DNA from: Bacteroidaceae bacterium
Lineage (GTDB): Bacteria > Bacteroidota > Bacteroidia > Bacteroidales > Bacteroidaceae
Length of the DNA: 12,436 nucleotides
Reading direction: 5' to 3'
Assembly: GCA_017961965.1 (NCBI GenBank)
Contig: JAGCWG010000225.1
Coordinates: forward strand, 1-12,436
Made by a program: the position numbers and the translations under genes. A model generated the notes under the pieces. The model was not told the DNA's origin. It did not search any database and was given only the letters and a program-made list of their open reading frames with translations. Below are positions 1 through 9,294 of this stretch, piece by piece; within the stretch, counting starts at the first letter, position 1; each line of letters starts with the position of its first letter.

Positions 1-2
1 CT

Positions 3-59
3 GAAGAAAAGCAGAAAGAACTAAGAGAAAAATATCAGATTACAAAGTATCAGAAGTAA
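3..59 (+). CDS. C-terminal tail of an upstream gene (partial)
   Basis: An open frame enters from the left edge and ends at the TAA at 57-59. The 18 visible residues are very charged (EEKQKELREKYQITKYQK), as in many helical or lysine-rich protein tails. The other two forward frames hit stops at once. A weak hairpin followed by a T-run lies just downstream, which fits the end of a gene. Too little is visible to name a family, and a chance open frame of this length is possible. Confidence 0.4.
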   Translation, partial: EEKQKELREKYQITKYQK

Positions 60-73
60 TTTACAAGTTACCT

Positions 74-97
74 AATACCCACTTTTGAGTATTTTTT
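74..97 (+). terminator. Weak intrinsic terminator candidate
   Basis: AATAC (74-78) pairs with GTATT (89-93), and a run of six T (92-97) overlaps the stem end. The stem is only five base pairs, so this is a modest candidate for ending the upstream gene before feoAB. Confidence 0.35.
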
Positions 98-141
98 CAT
101 ATTATATCAGTATTGATAGTCAGAATACGGGGAAGAAGTAG

Positions 142-150
142 TAATTTTGC
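142..150 (+). promoter_or_regulatory. Bacteroidetes -7 promoter box for feoAB
   Basis: TAATTTTGC matches the TAnnTTTGC -7 element used by the Bacteroidetes primary sigma factor. No good -33 TTTG is seen at the usual spacing. Transcription would begin within about 10 bases, giving a leader of only a few bases before the ATG at 159 or 165. A small dyad, TATCA/TGATA (105-118), sits upstream and could be an operator. It does not resemble a classical Fur box. Confidence 0.6.
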
Positions 151-158
151 AAAAAATT

Positions 159-2510
159 ATGAAAATGACTCTAAAGGATTTAAAAATAGGACAGACGGGA
201 ATCATTACTGCCGTAGGCGGTAGTGGTTCCCTTCGTCAGCATTTTCTTGATATGGGTATCATTCCTCAGAATGAGGTTACGCTTATCAAATATGCTCCAA
301 TGGGTGACCCTCTGCAAGTTAGTATTCAGGGATATGAGCTTACACTTCGTCTTGCCGATGCGGCACAAATTGAGGTGAGCCGTGAATGCCTGACAAAAGA
401 GGATGTGGAAATTCCACGTAGCAACATGCCTCACCCAGGTTTCGGAGAGACAGGTTACAGATTCCACGACCCTGCCACGGAGCACCCTCTACCAAAGGAG
501 GAAAAGCTCACTTTTGCGCTCGTGGGTAACCAAAACTGTGGAAAGACTACCCTTTTCAACCAACTTACAGGATCAAAGCAACATGTCGGCAACTTCCCTG
601 GTGTGACAGTTGACCGCAAGTCTGGCGAAATAAAGGGATATCCAGGCACTGAGGTGACAGACCTCCCTGGCATCTACTCTCTCTCTCCTTTTTCGGCAGA
701 AGAGATTGTCTCACGTAAATTTGTGCTTGACGAGCGTCCAAAGGGAATAATCAACATCGTCGATTCAACTAACATCGAGCGCAACCTGTATCTCACGATG
801 CAGTTGCTCGAGCTGGGCATACCTATGGTACTTGCCCTCAATATGATTGACGAGTTAAAAGGCAACGGAGGAACGGTGCTTATCAACGAGATGGAGCAGG
901 CTCTCGGCATACCAGTAGTGGCAATTTCTGCCATGAAGAACGAGGGTGTGGACGAGCTTGTGGAACACGCCATACACGTTGCACGTTATCAGGAGTGTCC
1001 TCAACGTCAGGACTTCTGTAGTCAGGAGCAGAACGGCGGTGCTGTTCACCGATGCATCCATGCAATCATGCACCTTATCGAAGACCATGCACAGAGAGCC
1101 GGAATACCTGTTCGCTTCGCAGCCACGAAGCTTGTGGAAGGCGACACAATGATTGAGGAGGCACTCAAGCTCACGGAGAACGAACAGCACACCGTAGAAC
1201 ATATACTCCAACAGATGGAAGACGAGCGTGGCCTTGACCGTGCTGCCGCCATAGCTGATATGCGATTCCGTTTCATCAAGCAACTGTGCCAGCAGACCAT
1301 TGTGAAGCCAAAGCGCAGCAAGGAACACGTGCGTTCGGAAGCAATAGACAAGGTACTTACGGGTAAATGGTTTGCTCTTCCATCGTTCCTGCTCATCATG
1401 GCTTTCATCTTCTGGTTCACGTTCAACTTTTTCGGAGCGTGGCTACAGGACTTATTGGCTGAAGCAATAGACACATTAACAGCTTACGTGGATGAATCAC
1501 TCACGGCACTCAACGTGAACGAGGTTGTTCACTCCCTTGTCATTGACGGTATATTTGGAGGCGTGGGCGCAGTTCTGTCGTTCATCCCGCTTATCATAAC
1601 GCTATTCTTCTTCCTCTCAATGCTGGAGGATTCCGGCTATATGGCACGAATTGCATTTGTGACCGACAAGCTGCTTCGCAGGATTGGACTATCAGGACGT
1701 AGTATAGTGCCTATGCTTATCGGCTTCGGCTGTTCCGTGCCAAGCGTCATGTCCACACGCACATTGCCATCTGAGCGTGACCGTAAACTGACAATAATGC
1801 TCACACCGTTCATGTCGTGTACGGCAAAGATTCCAATCTACACATTCTTCTGTGCAGCCTTGTTCCCACACAATGGAGCATGGGTTATCATGTCGCTGTA
1901 CCTAATGGGTATCGTGGTCGGAATACTCGTCGCCCTTCTATGTAAGAGTACCATCTTCAAGGGCGAGGCAACACCATTCGTCATGGAACTACCATGCTAT
2001 CGTATGCCAGTGGCAAAGAACGTAGCAATGCTTCTGTGGGATAAGACACGCGACTTCCTTCAGAAAGCATTCACAATCATCTTCCTTGCCAGCATTGTGA
2101 TATGGTTCTTGCAGACATTCAATTTCCGTCTTGACGTAGTTGCAGAACAGCAAGATTCCATTCTTGCGACAATAGCTTCCACTATCACGCCGATATTCAA
2201 GCCACTTGGTTTTTGCGATTGGCGCATCACAACGGCACTCGCCTCTGGCTTCCTTGCCAAGGAGAGCGTTGTTTCCACACTTGAGGTACTATACTCAGGC
2301 ACGCCTATAGACAGTATCTTCACACTTGCATCAGGCTATTCCGTTCTTGTATTCTGTCTCCTCTATGTACCATGCGTTGCAGCCATAGCATCCATCAGAC
2401 GTGAACTTGGAACACGATGGGCCTTGTCAATCGTTGTCCTCCAATGTGTCATTGCATGGCTCTGTGCATTCATAATGTACAACTTAATAAGTCTATACAC
2501 TACCCTATAA
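159..2510 (+). CDS. feoB: FeoAB fusion ferrous iron transporter
   Basis: Inner-membrane Fe(II) uptake GTPase with FeoA fused to its N-terminus, a layout common in Bacteroidetes. Residues ~1-80 form the SH3-like FeoA domain (MTLKDLKIGQ start). The cytoplasmic G domain follows, with G1 GNQNCGKT at ~123-130, then NFPGVT, DLPG, NMID and a SAM-type G5. The C-terminal part is the polytopic permease, with the conserved GFGCSVP segment, STRTLPSERDRKLT and PFMSCTAKIP. It is about 783 aa, full length for a fusion. I chose ATG 159 (or 165) over an in-frame TTG at 147 because that TTG lies inside the TAATTTTGC promoter box. No separate feoA or feoC is seen nearby. Family and fusion are clear; the exact start is uncertain by two codons. 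Confidence 0.97.
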   Translation: MKMTLKDLKIGQTGIITAVGGSGSLRQHFLDMGIIPQNEVTLIKYAPMGDPLQVSIQGYELTLRLADAAQIEVSRECLTKEDVEIPRSNMPHPGFGETGYRFHDPATEHPLPKEEKLTFALVGNQNCGKTTLFNQLTGSKQHVGNFPGVTVDRKSGEIKGYPGTEVTDLPGIYSLSPFSAEEIVSRKFVLDERPKGIINIVDSTNIERNLYLTMQLLELGIPMVLALNMIDELKGNGGTVLINEMEQALGIPVVAISAMKNEGVDELVEHAIHVARYQECPQRQDFCSQEQNGGAVHRCIHAIMHLIEDHAQRAGIPVRFAATKLVEGDTMIEEALKLTENEQHTVEHILQQMEDERGLDRAAAIADMRFRFIKQLCQQTIVKPKRSKEHVRSEAIDKVLTGKWFALPSFLLIMAFIFWFTFNFFGAWLQDLLAEAIDTLTAYVDESLTALNVNEVVHSLVIDGIFGGVGAVLSFIPLIITLFFFLSMLEDSGYMARIAFVTDKLLRRIGLSGRSIVPMLIGFGCSVPSVMSTRTLPSERDRKLTIMLTPFMSCTAKIPIYTFFCAALFPHNGAWVIMSLYLMGIVVGILVALLCKSTIFKGEATPFVMELPCYRMPVAKNVAMLLWDKTRDFLQKAFTIIFLASIVIWFLQTFNFRLDVVAEQQDSILATIASTITPIFKPLGFCDWRITTALASGFLAKESVVSTLEVLYSGTPIDSIFTLASGYSVLVFCLLYVPCVAAIASIRRELGTRWALSIVVLQCVIAWLCAFIMYNLISLYTTL

Positions 2511-2519
2511 GGAATGTCT

Positions 2520-2544
2520 GCGTCAATGAATATCGACGTTTTTT
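2520..2544 (+). terminator. Weak hairpin plus T-run after feoAB
   Basis: CGTC (2521-2524) can pair with GACG (2535-2538), followed by six T starting at 2539. The four-base stem is short, so this may be only a partial terminator before trmD. Confidence 0.3.
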
Positions 2545-2578
2545 CTTACGACAATTATGGCAATTGAATACAATTGCG

Positions 2579-2587
2579 TAACTTTGC
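2579..2587 (+). promoter_or_regulatory. Bacteroidetes -7 promoter box for trmD
   Basis: TAACTTTGC matches TAnnTTTGC and lies 18 bases before the GTG start at 2606. trmD therefore probably has its own promoter with a very short leader. No convincing -33 TTTG is seen. Confidence 0.6.
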
Positions 2588-2605
2588 ACAAAAATATACA
2601 AGGAC

Positions 2606-3304
2606 GTGAGAATAGATATAATTACGGTTCTACCAGAACTGATAGAGCCATTCACAAAGGAAAGTATTCTTGGCAGGGCACAGAAGAAGGGTCTTGCCGA
2701 GATTTATGTGCATAATCTTCGTGACTACACAACAGACAAGCATAAGCGAGTAGATGACTATCCATTCGGTGGTGCCGCTGGTATGCTTATCCAATGTCAG
2801 CCACTCGATGCTCTTATCTCTAAATTGAAGAAGGAACGTGACTATGACGAGATTATCTTTACCGCCCCTGATGGCGAGACGTTCAATCAATCTATGGCAA
2901 ATGAACTGTCATTAAAGCAGAATCTCATTATCATCTGCGGACATTACAAGGGTATCGACTATCGTATTCGTGAGCATCTTATAACTAAGGAGGTATCCAT
3001 TGGAGATTACGTACTTACTGGTGGAGAACTTGCTGCTGCCATCATGACTGATGCCATCATACGTGTTGTGCCAGGAGTGATTGGAGACGTGGAGAGTGCC
3101 TTGAGTGATTCGTTCCAAGACAATCTTCTTGAGCCACCTGTATATACACGTCCTGCGGAGTATCATCCAGTGGATAATCCAGAAGAGACATGGGGCATCC
3201 CACAGATTCTACTATCTGGTCATGAGGCAAACATCCGCAACTGGGAATACGAGCAAGCCGTAAAGAGAACTAAGGAAAGAAGACCTGACTTGCTGGAGAA
3301 ATAA
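2606..3304 (+). CDS. trmD: tRNA (guanine-N1-)-methyltransferase TrmD
   Basis: Cytoplasmic SPOUT-class enzyme that transfers a methyl group from S-adenosylmethionine to G37 of tRNAs, which prevents +1 frameshifting. At 232 aa it is close to the usual length. The start [16 protein letters not shown] is typical of the family. The trefoil-knot AdoMet site shows as GHYKGIDYR (112-120) and GDYVLTGGE (133-141). R153 (IIRVVPG) and D168 (SALSDSF) match the catalytic Arg/Asp region. The start codon is GTG at 2606, with AAGGA almost touching it. The usual partners rpsP, rimM and rplS are not adjacent, which is common in Bacteroidetes. Nothing appears truncated. Confidence 0.97.
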   Translation: MRIDIITVLPELIEPFTKESILGRAQKKGLAEIYVHNLRDYTTDKHKRVDDYPFGGAAGMLIQCQPLDALISKLKKERDYDEIIFTAPDGETFNQSMANELSLKQNLIIICGHYKGIDYRIREHLITKEVSIGDYVLTGGELAAAIMTDAIIRVVPGVIGDVESALSDSFQDNLLEPPVYTRPAEYHPVDNPEETWGIPQILLSGHEANIRNWEYEQAVKRTKERRPDLLEK

Positions 3305-3308
3305 AAAA

Positions 3309-3341
3309 GCCCCACCCCAGCCCTCCCCAAGGGGAGGGAGG
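3309..3341. repeat. GC-rich palindromic intergenic repeat
   Basis: A C-rich run leads into a perfect inverted repeat: CCCTCCCC (3321-3328), AA, GGGGAGGG (3331-3338). It contrasts sharply with the AT-rich spacers elsewhere. From memory, sequences of this type recur between genes in Bacteroidales genomes. Only one copy is in this window, so dispersal cannot be shown here. Read on the minus strand, the hairpin is followed about 14 bases later by six T; on the plus strand it has no T-run. Confidence 0.6.
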
Positions 3342-3363
3342 CAAGAAGGAGGCAGACAAAGAT

Positions 3364-3391
3364 GTTAATTGTTAATTATTAATTGTTAATT
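3364..3391. repeat. Four-copy 7-bp tandem repeat (GTTAATT)
   Basis: GTTAATT, GTTAATT, ATTAATT and GTTAATT follow one another without gaps. The array ends five bases before the GTG start of the agmatine deiminase gene, so it occupies the place of a leader or promoter spacer. Confidence 0.75.
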
Positions 3392-3396
3392 CAAAA

Positions 3397-4407
3397 GTGT
3401 TCTTACCATCAGAATGGCACGAGCAGGAATTCGTGCAACTTACATGGCCACATCGTGAAACTGACTGGGCACCAATATATGAGGAAGTAGTGGAATGCTA
3501 CTGCAATATGGCTCGCGAGATAGCAAAGCGTGAGCCGCTTCTCATTGTGGCACAATATCCCGAGGAAGTGAAGGAACAACTCCATGCTCACGATATCGGG
3601 TTGGATAACATCCGTATATTTGAATGCCAGACAAATGACACTTGGGCACGCGACCATGGCTTTATCTCATGCCTTGATAATGGCAAGCGTATTCTTCATG
3701 ACTACCAGTTCAATGGATGGGGAATGAAGTTTGCATCCAATCACGACAATCAGATAAGCAAGAACATGTACAAGGGTGATGCCGTGGATGGTGAATACGT
3801 TAATTGTCTCGATTTCGTGCTTGAAGGAGGTAGTATTGAAAGTGACGGCAAGGGAACAATCCTTACAACAACATCTTGTCTGCTTGCTCCAAACCGAAAT
3901 GACACTCTCGACTACGAGAGCATAGGCGAACGCCTCTTTGAGGATTTCAATGCTGAACGTATATTGTGGCTCGAACACTCATGGCTCGCAGGTGACGACA
4001 CTGACGGTCACGTGGACACCGTTGCACGTCTCTGCCCTAACGACACGATAGCATACGTCCAATGTCTTGACAAAGAGGATGAGCATTATACTGAGCTTCA
4101 TGCCATGGAGGAAGAGATAAAAGCATTCATGACCGCAGATGGCAAACCATACAGCCTTATTCCGCTGCCTATGCCAGACGCTTGTTACTGGGATGGAGAA
4201 CGCCTTCCTGCCACTTATGCCAACTTTCTTATCATGAATGGTGCAGTACTCATGCCGACATACAATCAACCAGAGAAAGATACGCTTGCTAAGTCACAGC
4301 TTCAAAAGGCATTCCCTGACAGGGAGATTGTATGTATCGATTGCTCTGTCCTTATCAAGCAACATGGCTCACTCCATTGTTGTACAATGCAATATCCAAA
4401 GGTGTAA
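3397..4407 (+). CDS. aguA: Agmatine deiminase family protein
   Basis: Predicted cytoplasmic guanidino-group hydrolase of the PAD_porph/agmatine deiminase family, converting agmatine to N-carbamoylputrescine and ammonia (polyamine synthesis or arginine breakdown). At 336 aa it is close to typical length. The N-terminus FLPSEWHEQEFVQLTWPH fits the family. Catalytic positions are visible: D86 in WARDHGF, E143 in VLEGGS, H205 in DTDGHVDTVARL and C328 in HGSLHCCT. There is no signal peptide, which argues against a secreted peptidylarginine deiminase. GTG 3397 is the chosen start because homologous sequence begins there; no Shine-Dalgarno is present. The partner N-carbamoylputrescine amidase (aguB) and arginine decarboxylase are not in the window. 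The family is sure; agmatine as substrate is an inference. Confidence 0.9.
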   Translation: MFLPSEWHEQEFVQLTWPHRETDWAPIYEEVVECYCNMAREIAKREPLLIVAQYPEEVKEQLHAHDIGLDNIRIFECQTNDTWARDHGFISCLDNGKRILHDYQFNGWGMKFASNHDNQISKNMYKGDAVDGEYVNCLDFVLEGGSIESDGKGTILTTTSCLLAPNRNDTLDYESIGERLFEDFNAERILWLEHSWLAGDDTDGHVDTVARLCPNDTIAYVQCLDKEDEHYTELHAMEEEIKAFMTADGKPYSLIPLPMPDACYWDGERLPATYANFLIMNGAVLMPTYNQPEKDTLAKSQLQKAFPDREIVCIDCSVLIKQHGSLHCCTMQYPKV

Positions 4408-4480
4408 GCCGAAGGTTAAAGTTTATACGGTTTTACCACAGACAAGTGATGTTACCATAAGACTTACAGACTTTCAACAG

Positions 4481-4519
4481 AAAAGGAGATGGAAATCTAT
4501 TTGATTCCCATCTCCTTTT
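4481..4519. terminator. Bidirectional terminator between convergent genes
   Basis: AAAAGGAGATGG (4481-4492) is a perfect 12-bp inverted repeat of CCATCTCCTTTT (4508-4519), with A and T runs at the outer ends, so it can work on both strands. The right arm lies inside the last codons of the minus-strand lipoprotein gene, whose TAG stop falls in the loop. Confidence 0.85.
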
Positions 4520-5420
4520 TAGCTTTGTCTGTCATGTATGGTTTTACCTTGTCGTAAGGAATCTTGAATGAAACAATTCCTGCGGCGTAGCAAGCAATCT
4601 CGTAGCTTGGGTAGATGATGGTGAGACCGTCCTCTGAAGGAAGAGGCTCGATACTTGGAATCGGGATGAGCGAACCATTGATGAAGAGCTGTTCATTAAT
4701 TTCGTTGTCCGTAATGTTCGGGTTATCTCCCTTGAAATATTCCTTTACACCTGCCCATAAGAGCGGTTGCATGGCACGTGTCTTGTCACGATTGAGGATA
4801 TTAGTAATCAAATCTCCTGTCCTGGCGTTGAATGTATAGTAAGTGATGAAATGTGAGCCATGTGCACCACCGAGGAATATCTCTGAGGCGAAGTAGAATA
4901 CGACTATGTTGTCGTTCTCGTATTCCAATCCCATGCGGTTATTACAGTCGTATGGCATCTTGTATGTCTCATAGCTTGACACATCCTCTCCATTTTCGCG
5001 TTGCTCAGCAGTCATGACAAGGTATTGTGTCTGGGAATCTTCTGCCAGCTTATCGAACACCGCCACTCCACAGTACTGGGCAATATCAACGAGGTTACCG
5101 TCCTTGTATGGGGAAATCTTTTTATCAATATGCTCAGAACATGTCTCAACAAGTTTATTGTAGAGAGTGGTACGAATCTTGGTTGCCACATCCGACCTGT
5201 CTGTAGGCAACTCAATATCGAAATCAACGTATGCAAAATCGCATGAGTCGGAATATGTGAAATGTTCAAGTGTGAACTGTGAGCCTTTATCTTCCTCCAC
5301 GACGTCGGTTGCAGTACTGTCGGTGTCATTGCCCTTCTTTGTTTCACCTACACATGCAGAAAGAGTTATGATTGTTGAAAAAGCAGCCAATATGGCGCAT
5401 TTTGATGTTATTCGATTCAT
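4497..5420 (-). CDS. DUF3298/RsiV-like domain lipoprotein
   Basis: A 307-aa predicted lipoprotein. Residues 1-22 are a signal peptide ending in the lipobox LSAC, with C23 the lipid-modified cysteine. An acidic, threonine/aspartate-rich linker follows (~25-48). The globular part resembles DUF4163-DUF3298 proteins: strand-rich, with GGAHGSHFITYYTFNARTGD near the middle and the typical ending YEIACYAAGIVSFKIPYDKVKPYM. Relatives include the extracytoplasmic domain of the anti-sigma factor RsiV and other envelope proteins; the molecular role in Bacteroidetes is unknown to me. No surface-export acidic patch follows the cysteine directly, so I infer a periplasm-facing anchor. The gene converges on the agmatine deiminase gene and is divergent from the mutarotase gene. 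The domain call is by motif recognition only. Confidence 0.85.
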   Translation of the reverse strand: MNRITSKCAILAAFSTIITLSACVGETKKGNDTDSTATDVVEEDKGSQFTLEHFTYSDSCDFAYVDFDIELPTDRSDVATKIRTTLYNKLVETCSEHIDKKISPYKDGNLVDIAQYCGVAVFDKLAEDSQTQYLVMTAEQRENGEDVSSYETYKMPYDCNNRMGLEYENDNIVVFYFASEIFLGGAHGSHFITYYTFNARTGDLITNILNRDKTRAMQPLLWAGVKEYFKGDNPNITDNEINEQLFINGSLIPIPSIEPLPSEDGLTIIYPSYEIACYAAGIVSFKIPYDKVKPYMTDKAKKEMGIK

Positions 5421-5447
5421 TATATGATTTTTTTATAGATTTTTGTG

Positions 5448-5456
5448 GCAAAGATA
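5448..5456 (-). promoter_or_regulatory. -7 promoter box for the DUF3298 lipoprotein gene
   Basis: On the minus strand this reads TATCTTTGC, a match to TAnnTTTGC, 28 bases upstream of the ATG at 5420. No clear -33 element was found. Confidence 0.6.
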
Positions 5457-5478
5457 GCAATTACTACGATATATTTTC

Positions 5479-5486
5479 TAACTTTG
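5479..5486 (+). promoter_or_regulatory. -7 promoter box for the mutarotase gene
   Basis: TAACTTTG matches TAnnTTTG and lies about 45 bases before the ATG at 5531. It sits 22 bases from the divergent minus-strand box, so the two promoters share one short control region. Confidence 0.6.
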
Positions 5487-5530
5487 TGGCAACAAAATTG
5501 AACTAACTAATACTTAACTACTACTAAAGA

Positions 5531-5911
5531 ATGAATAATGGATATTTACAAAAGCAGTTTGGACAGAAAACCAAACGCTACGTTCAGTTCCTCGAACTGA
5601 CAGACAATCCAGAGCTTATCAAAGAGTACCGTAAATGGCACTCTGAGGAACACCATTGGAAGGAGATACGTGACGGCATCCGTGCCGTGGGAATACTTGA
5701 GATGGAAATTTACATCCTCGGCAACAAGCTTGTGATGATAGTTGATACTCCTGTCGATTTCGACTGGGACAGTGCCTTCGCCCGTCTTGCCACCATGCCA
5801 CGTCAGGCAGAATGGGAAGCTTTCGTTGCTGCATTCCAGGGATGCGCTGCCAATGCCAAGAGCGACGAGAAGTGGCAGATGGCTGAAAGGATGTTCTATC
5901 TTTATGAATAA
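5531..5911 (+). CDS. L-rhamnose mutarotase (RhaM/DUF718) family protein
   Basis: A small cytoplasmic protein of the RhaM family, which interconverts alpha and beta anomers of 6-deoxy sugars such as L-rhamnose. Its 126 aa compare with 104 in E. coli RhaM; about 14 of the extra residues are at the N-terminus. The core fold shows as RYVQFLELTDNPELIKEYRKWH, where H37 matches the catalytic histidine of RhaM, then AVGILEMEIYILGNKLVMIVDTP and the closing WQMAERMFYLYE. It has its own promoter, and a long hairpin lies between it and the downstream beta-galactosidase. No rhamnose or fucose isomerase, kinase or aldolase is seen nearby, so the sugar is unknown. The family call is firm; L-rhamnose versus L-fucose is open. 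Confidence 0.87.
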   Translation: MNNGYLQKQFGQKTKRYVQFLELTDNPELIKEYRKWHSEEHHWKEIRDGIRAVGILEMEIYILGNKLVMIVDTPVDFDWDSAFARLATMPRQAEWEAFVAAFQGCAANAKSDEKWQMAERMFYLYE

Positions 5912-5919
5912 GTTCCTAT

Positions 5920-5954
5920 AGAATAGTTGCCATAACAGCTATGGCATCTATTCT
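5920..5954 (+). terminator. Long hairpin after the mutarotase gene
   Basis: GAATAGTTGCCATA (5921-5934) pairs with TATGGCATCTATTC (5940-5953) with one mismatch in 14, plus a flanking A-T pair, around the five-base loop ACAGC. The tail is TTATTAAG, not a clean T-run, so it may be an imperfect terminator or an mRNA-stabilising or processing hairpin. Confidence 0.55.
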
Positions 5955-5962
5955 TATTAAGT

Positions 5963-6022
5963 GTACTTCTGATTATTATCATAAAAGATAATTCCTAAAA
6001 AGTTATTAATCTATAGAAGTAC
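5963..6022. promoter_or_regulatory. Nested dyad upstream of the beta-galactosidase gene
   Basis: GTACTTCT (5963-5970) and AGAAGTAC (6015-6022) are a perfect 8-bp inverted repeat about 52 bases apart centre to centre. Between them is a smaller hairpin, ATTATC (5975-5980)/GATAAT (5987-5992). The right arm lies about 31 bases before the ATG at 6054, over the likely promoter. No good TAnnTTTG box is present here, which would fit a regulated promoter. A paired operator or a leader structure is possible; the function is inferred. Confidence 0.35.
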
Positions 6023-6038
6023 CATTTAGCATTAGTGA

Positions 6039-9008
<2,970 letters not shown>

Positions 9009-9049
9009 TGCTTATTTTCTCCGCAACAATCAGGTTTTGTCCTACATTT

Positions 9050-9085
9050 TGGATGTTGTCATGGTGATAAATCGAGAGACATCCA
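9050..9085 (+). other. Upstream hairpin in the 3' region of the beta-galactosidase gene
   Basis: TGGATGT (9050-9056) pairs with ACATCCA (9079-9085) around a 22-base loop, followed by TTTTA. It may be a first, weak stop signal ahead of the strong terminator about 30 bases downstream, or an mRNA-protecting stem. Confidence 0.35.
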
Positions 9086-9117
9086 TTTTAGGGGCGACTA
9101 ATTATTTTATATTTTTT

Positions 9118-9157
9118 GCGATGTTGTACCGTATTCAGCGATACAACATCGCTTTTT
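9118..9157 (+). terminator. Strong intrinsic terminator after beta-galactosidase
   Basis: GCGATGTTGTA (9118-9128) and TACAACATCGC (9142-9152) form a perfect 11-bp stem, directly followed by TTTTT (9153-9157). This is a textbook rho-independent terminator on the plus strand. Confidence 0.9.
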
Positions 9158-9255
9158 ACTCGCAAGATATATGCGTTCACATTTCCCATTGATTACTGTT
9201 GGTGTTTTTTCTTCATGTGTCATGCATTTTTATTGAAAAAAGATTACGTGAATCA

Positions 9256-9275
9256 AAAGGAAATAATTACCTTTG
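9256..9275 (+). promoter_or_regulatory. Promoter box with overlapping dyad for the S24 regulator
   Basis: TACCTTTG (9268-9275) matches the TAnnTTTG -7 element, 19 bases before ATG 9295. AAAGG (9256-9260) and CCTTT (9270-9274) form a short inverted repeat whose right arm lies inside the -7 box. For a regulator gene this is where an autorepressor could bind; that role is inference. Confidence 0.45.
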
Positions 9276-9294
9276 TAGCATAATAGCAAAATAT

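Noticed and set aside
100..125. Fur box upstream of feoAB
   Set aside because: Only a 5-bp TATCA/TGATA dyad is present; it does not match the 19-bp GATAAT-type Fur consensus.
147..158. TTG start giving a longer FeoAB
   Set aside because: The TTG lies inside the TAATTTTGC promoter box, and the FeoA domain starts naturally at MKMTLKDLKIG.
855..1474. Long antisense open frames within feoAB (142-157 codons)
   Set aside because: They oppose a clearly conserved transporter domain, have no promoter and show no family features; they are shadow frames.
4238..4504. Forward frame overlapping the end of the deiminase gene
   Set aside because: It reads through the terminator hairpin in a different frame from the conserved gene and has no domain-like sequence.
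9199..9294. TTG start adding 32 residues to the S24 regulator
   Set aside because: The added stretch is AT-rich spacer containing the -7 box TACCTTTG, so transcription should start after it.
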